Shown piece by piece: positions 61,501 through 64,000 of a DNA stretch of 64,000 bases (the first letter of the stretch is position 1; every line of letters starts with the position of its first letter). A program made the position numbers and the translations under genes. Source of the stretch: Pseudomonadota bacterium. GTDB lineage: Bacteria; Pseudomonadota; Gammaproteobacteria; Steroidobacterales; JBCBZW01. The notes under the pieces are model-generated. The model saw only the letters and a program-made list of their open reading frames with translations, searched no databases and was not told the origin of the DNA. Location: NCBI GenBank assembly GCA_039193195.1, contig JBCCWS010000022.1, forward strand, positions 1 through 64,000, read 5' to 3'.

Positions 61501-62009
61501 ACCTCAACGGCGAGCGTCCGATCCACGCCTTCATCGCCGTCTCCGCCGGCGAGGCTGGGCAGGCGCTAGCAACGGATCCCGAGCATTGCTACGCGGCCGT
61601 GTGTCGCATGTACGAGCAGTGGGCATCGCACCGGCGCATGAAGTACGAGGTGCTAGAGCCACGCGCCGAGACTGGTAGCGCGCGCGAACAGCACGCCGCC
61701 GTCAGCGGCTTCGGCGCGTACAGCTTGCTGCGCGGCGAATCGGGCCTGCACGTGTGGGAGATTCCCCTGCAGGAACGTCGCACGAGGCTCGTGGTGAGAG
61801 TGACGGTCACGCCCCAACCGGTGGCGCCCGCGCCCTCGCGCGCGGCCTGGCTCGAGAGCGCACGGCAGCTGCTGAGCGACGCGAGCGCTAAACCTATGGA
61901 TATCGTTCGGCGCTATCGAGAGCAACCCTCACCACTAGTGCGCGATGCGCGCGGGTGGCGTACGGGGCGTTTGGATCGGGTGCTGGACGGTCACTTCGAC
62001 ATCATGTAA
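58599..62009 (+). CDS. Membrane-anchored double-AAA+ ClpB-like ATPase fused to a GGQ-less release-factor-2-like domain
   Basis: A 1136-residue protein. One TM helix (about 3-24) is followed by a linker and a helical domain (about 50-270). AAA-1 has Walker A V-G-D-T-A-V-G-K-S (296-304), but its Walker B reads F-V-D361-R362-M-H, so the catalytic Glu is Arg, and no arginine-finger pair is evident. AAA-2 is intact and ClpB-D2-like: G-P-T-G-T-G-K-T (574-581), L-L-D643-E644-F-E-K-A, I-I-L-T-S-N-V-G-A, and a small domain with G-A-R-P-L-R-R. From about 865 the sequence resembles RF2: N-E-P-A-F-W-E-S-P-E-R-H (905), V-S-A-G-E-A-G (980s), R-M-Y-E-Q-W-A-S-H, L-L-R-G-E-S-G-L-H (1043-1051), and a tail with V-R-D-A-R and V-L-D-G. 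ATG 58599 follows AAGG; GTG 58590 is in frame. Function unknown. Confidence 0.88.
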   Translation: MEIALPLLFGALLGAAMTLLVSRLLAAKADEPASTQPDEQPSTPDGEHTTKPETPSFNAAALHKLAEDLEPRADELARPNDLLEDEDFRKAVALLRDGAVSVETLVEYAGGANWLVACAALEVLRTHAEGAKALDDMPDVLQGMGAWPMYFGSRYVQAHAPERAIGLVFARVRSWWTDNVRMHALLNGMLRELDAAGVPCTFGSELPRIPRKRLEKLRELLKQLSNPAVSTLAVEVDEALASTVDVDFLTTIGRVRRPGPTLPAEAPPIADPRSAKYLEMVSARLQRDPPASVVLVGDTAVGKSAVRELLASALIADGWTVVEFTANRLVADKSYIGQIEGVVQRVVEKATVRARVALFVDRMHELSSAGTYRNHPQGVLDALLPALEQGTVFLVGETGTRAWQQLLKQRPALPTALEALMVDPATDRETTALVSAYLNSLPSMRDSGDGAVAQLTGEAIALARSYISHLKLPGAAMELVKMAVERDRRRATDNTAAKPLGRQDLLATLGEVSGLPEALLDEQQRLDIDAIAHGFAERIIGQQEAIDCLVERIAMIKAGLTDAGRPAGVFLFAGPTGTGKTEIAKTLAELLFGNVDRMIRLDMSEYRGGEAPAKLLGARYETGQQQSLVDQVRRQPFSVILLDEFEKADRTVWDLFLQVFDDGRLTDAVGNVADFRHCIIILTSNVGATISSNAGIGFTGEDAGGFDPRDVRTAIGNTFRKEFVNRLDRVVVFQPFTRPQMRRILQRELHDVLQRRGLRNREWAVEWEDSAVDFLLAKGFSPDLGARPLRRAIDHYVLAPLSMTIVRQQFPEGDQFLFVRGDQHGIRVEFVDPDLPDIAKSPPAAASLESAGSASADLSLGQVMLDGTGNAAERAYLSAQIATLAQTLEGERWESQKSALLARINEPAFWESPERHQSLSRMELMDRLESGWRALHSLLQRRTNGAASARLHADIAQKLHLLGAALEDLNGERPIHAFIAVSAGEAGQALATDPEHCYAAVCRMYEQWASHRRMKYEVLEPRAETGSAREQHAAVSGFGAYSLLRGESGLHVWEIPLQERRTRLVVRVTVTPQPVAPAPSRAAWLESARQLLSDASAKPMDIVRRYREQPSPLVRDARGWRTGRLDRVLDGHFDIM

Positions 62010-62080
62010 GCGGTACGAGATCGCTCGTGCGCGGGGTGGTTCGTGGGAGCTCGGCCGCGCACCCTGGCGCACCAAATCGA

Positions 62081-62980
62081 TCAGCCCCCGAGGCGACGCA
62101 GCAAGGCGAGCGCTTCATCGGCCAGCGGCTGGAGTGCCTCTCGATCACTGCTCTGCGCCGTCCCGTATACCTCCAGCAGGAACCGTCGCAGGTTGTGCCT
62201 CGCGGCCAAGCGTTCGAGGGTTGTCGTGGCCCCGTCAAATACATCGGCGTTCGCCTGTGCCAATTCCTCGAACCAACGCTGCCAGGTCGACGCGGACGCA
62301 CGTTCATGCAGTGCCATGTAGAGAATGGGCCGAGCGAGTCGCTGGGACTCGCCGTGCACATATGGGGCGGCGGGGGCGACTTGGGCCGCGACGGCAGCCC
62401 GCAGCACCGCATGTTGATCGGCATCGGTCCTGTCGTTGAGCACGAGCTGCAGCGCGAAGTCACTGCTGTGGGCGATCGCGTGGCGCCATCCAACGTCCGG
62501 ATCGTAGCCGCGATAATCGCGCACTTCCCGCAGGCTCTGGGAGGCAGTGGACACAAGTCCCGAGAACTCCTCGTCGCTCAGGAACTGGTGTAGACGATCG
62601 ACGCGTGCCAGCTCCGACAGCCCTAGGATTGCGAAGGACCGTCGAACGCCTGCCGGATCAGGCTCCTGCAAGCGCGCGGTGAATAGATCGATCAGCTGGC
62701 GCGCGGTGGCTCGATCCCCATCCCCACGCCTGAGAATGGCGGACAGCCCGGTGAACCCGATTTCGTCGCGGAGAAAGGGGTCGACGTCCTGCATCAAGCG
62801 AGCGAGCAGCATGAGGCTCGCGTTAGGATCGTCGGTCTGAAACTCCCCAACCCGCCAGGCCTCGAGCTCGGCGCGATCGGTCGGCACCTGCGTCGCCTGG
62901 GCCAGGCCAGACACGCCAGTGAGCAGAAGCGCTAGCGAGACGCCCCATGTTGCCAAAGGCGCGAACGAGCGACCTATCAT
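62081..62980 (-). CDS. DUF2785 family exported protein
   Basis: A 299-residue helical protein with an N-terminal signal (S-L-A-L-L-L-T-G-V-S-G-L-A-Q-A). DUF2785 features are L-R-D-E-I-G-F-T-G-L-S, S-F-A-I-L-G-L-S-E-L, V-R-D-Y-R-G-Y-D-P-D-V-G-W-R-H-A-I-A-H-S-S-D and L-Y-M-A-L-H-E. Function unknown. The ATG at 62980 follows CAGGA; it lies 17 bases after the FG-GAP gene stop, so the two are likely one transcript. Convergent with the AAA+ gene. Confidence 0.82.
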   Translation of the reverse strand: MIGRSFAPLATWGVSLALLLTGVSGLAQATQVPTDRAELEAWRVGEFQTDDPNASLMLLARLMQDVDPFLRDEIGFTGLSAILRRGDGDRATARQLIDLFTARLQEPDPAGVRRSFAILGLSELARVDRLHQFLSDEEFSGLVSTASQSLREVRDYRGYDPDVGWRHAIAHSSDFALQLVLNDRTDADQHAVLRAAVAAQVAPAAPYVHGESQRLARPILYMALHERASASTWQRWFEELAQANADVFDGATTTLERLAARHNLRRFLLEVYGTAQSSDREALQPLADEALALLRRLGG

Positions 62981-62997
62981 GTATTCCTGCCCCCTGA

Positions 62998-64000
62998 TCA
63001 AGGCGCCGGCACGGGACGCGGTCGGCCAAAGACTACGTAGGCCCCACCCCCAGCGGGATTCAAGAAGCGCGGCGAGTGCGGCGCGCCTAGCAAGACGTCA
63101 TCGTAGCCATCGCCGTTCAGATCCCCCGCCGAGGACACCGCCTCACCCATGCGCCCCGGGTTCTCTGTGAGGGTGAGCGACTCCCCGCGAAACACGATGC
63201 CTTCAGTGCCGTCGCCGCCGTTCGCCACGCGCAAATCCGTCAGATCCACTTGGGCAGGAAAGCCGCCAGAGCGACCGTAGAGCAGGTACGTGACACCTTC
63301 CGCGACAACGCCATCTCGCTGCACCCCGTTGGCGTCGATGTCCGGGTGACCGATGAGCAGGTCATCGATACCGTCGCCGTCGAAGTCGCCGGCGCTTGCC
63401 ACCCGGTCCCTAACGAACCCCTGAGGATTGGAAACCTCGGCGCGCAGGAAGAACCCGTCGGTGCCGTCACCACCGAGCGCTGGCCTCAATCGATCCAGGC
63501 GCACGCGGGCCGGCCGTGGCGCTGAGCTGCCGTACAACACGACGGCCTCTCGCGCGCCAATCCCGTCGATGCCGATCGGCGCCAGGTCGACAACCATGTC
63601 GCTGCGGCCGTCGCCATTCATGTCGCCCGCGCCTTGCACGCGCGACACCCCCTGCGGGCGCTCGACCGTCACGACGAAGCCCGCCCTGCCGTTGCCGCCG
63701 TTCTCGGGGAGCAGGTTGGCAAGATCGATCACCGGCGGGAAGGCCGTGTTGCGCCCGTACAGGACGAAGGGCGTGAGCAGCAGATCGGGCAGGCCGTCCG
63801 CGTTGATGTCAGCACAGGCGATCTCGTCGCCGATGTCGCCGGCGAAGTTGGCCGGTGCCGCACCCTTCACCACGAAACCCGCGCTGCCATCCCCGCCCGC
63901 CTGGGGAAGCAGCGACGCGAGATTGACTGCCGGCGGAAAGTCCGAGCTCCCATACACCACATAGACCACGCCTGCGGCGTTGCGGCCGTCGGGGTCCGCA
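62998..64000 (-). CDS. FG-GAP repeat protein, 5' end beyond the window
   Basis: At least 333 residues, open to the window edge with no stop, so the N-terminus lies outside. FG-GAP blades with D-x-N-x-D-G-x-x-D loops (G-D-M-N-G-D-G-R-S-D, G-D-F-D-G-D-G-I-D-D, G-D-L-N-G-D-G-Y-D-D) alternate with V-V-Y-V-V-Y-G and G-G-D-G-S-A-G-F. The segment P-A-V-N-L-A-S-L-L-P is nearly identical to the start of the 53534 protein, so the two are paralogues. Followed by the DUF2785 gene. Confidence 0.82.
   Translation of the reverse strand, partial: ADPDGRNAAGVVYVVYGSSDFPPAVNLASLLPQAGGDGSAGFVVKGAAPANFAGDIGDEIACADINADGLPDLLLTPFVLYGRNTAFPPVIDLANLLPENGGNGRAGFVVTVERPQGVSRVQGAGDMNGDGRSDMVVDLAPIGIDGIGAREAVVLYGSSAPRPARVRLDRLRPALGGDGTDGFFLRAEVSNPQGFVRDRVASAGDFDGDGIDDLLIGHPDIDANGVQRDGVVAEGVTYLLYGRSGGFPAQVDLTDLRVANGGDGTEGIVFRGESLTLTENPGRMGEAVSSAGDLNGDGYDDVLLGAPHSPRFLNPAGGGAYVVFGRPRPVPAP

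Noticed and set aside
1-64000. tRNA, rRNA, prophage and toxin-antitoxin or restriction genes
   Set aside because: Looked for in intergenic DNA and translations; no convincing example seen by eye, though a tRNA scan would be more sensitive.

Overview
The window is a high-GC stretch of bacterial chromosome, most likely from a marine or aquatic gammaproteobacterium. That reading rests on a complete Na+-translocating NADH:quinone reductase operon (nqrA-F with apbE and nqrM nearby), TonB-dependent receptors, Fur-box-like sites, a PEP-CTERM-type sorting signal, and many secreted FG-GAP, LVIVD and TSP3 repeat proteins. I see no rRNA, tRNA, CRISPR array, prophage or intact insertion sequence. The assignment is inference; no marker gene fixes the taxon.

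Layout. 0-6 kb: a VOC-fold protein, a serine beta-lactamase-like lipoprotein, an unrecognised secreted protein and a T5SS/PEP-CTERM-repeat surface protein. 6.17-6.60 kb: two adjacent MITE-like inverted-repeat elements, the second supplying the 3' end of the next gene. 6.6-12.1 kb: a TPR-sulfotransferase, an N-terminally truncated TonB receptor, and a divergent DUF3649-PepSY-DUF3325 inner-membrane set typical of siderophore-iron loci. 12.1-19.3 kb: two serine hydrolases/peptidases of the alpha/beta fold, a full-length TonB siderophore receptor behind a Fur-box-like site, and a decayed dipeptide epimerase gene. 19.5-28.5 kb: an ASPIC/UnbV repeat protein, an OmpR-type two-component system, a DUF1800/DUF1501 secreted pair and an unrecognised secreted protein.

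28.6-39.3 kb is an iron-limitation block. It holds a membrane protein and flavodoxin behind a Fur-box-like site, a small unknown protein behind a strong Fur-box-like site, and a tightly overlapping operon: iron ABC ATPase, substrate-binding lipoprotein, imelysin, diheme DUF1111 protein, second imelysin-like protein, DUF1513 protein. The ABC permease is divergent. The set would capture and import ferric iron across the inner membrane, with imelysin/diheme proteins acting in the periplasm. 39.4-49.5 kb: an LVIVD-repeat secreted protein, a CBS protein, and the Nqr module, in which apbE (flavin transfer to NqrB/NqrC) and nqrM (metal-centre maturation) are divergent from nqrABCDEF.

49.8-64 kb: a SOUL haem-binding protein, an M4-type metalloprotease with TSP3 repeats, an FG-GAP protein, a collagen-like/FGE-domain protein in a locally lower-GC patch, a large membrane-anchored double-AAA+ ClpB-like ATPase, a DUF2785 protein and a second FG-GAP protein cut by the window end. 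The most unusual object is the AAA+ protein (58599-62009). Its last ~270 residues look like peptide chain release factor 2 with the stop-codon-reading and GGQ parts missing, a ClpB/RF2-like fusion whose role I cannot name.
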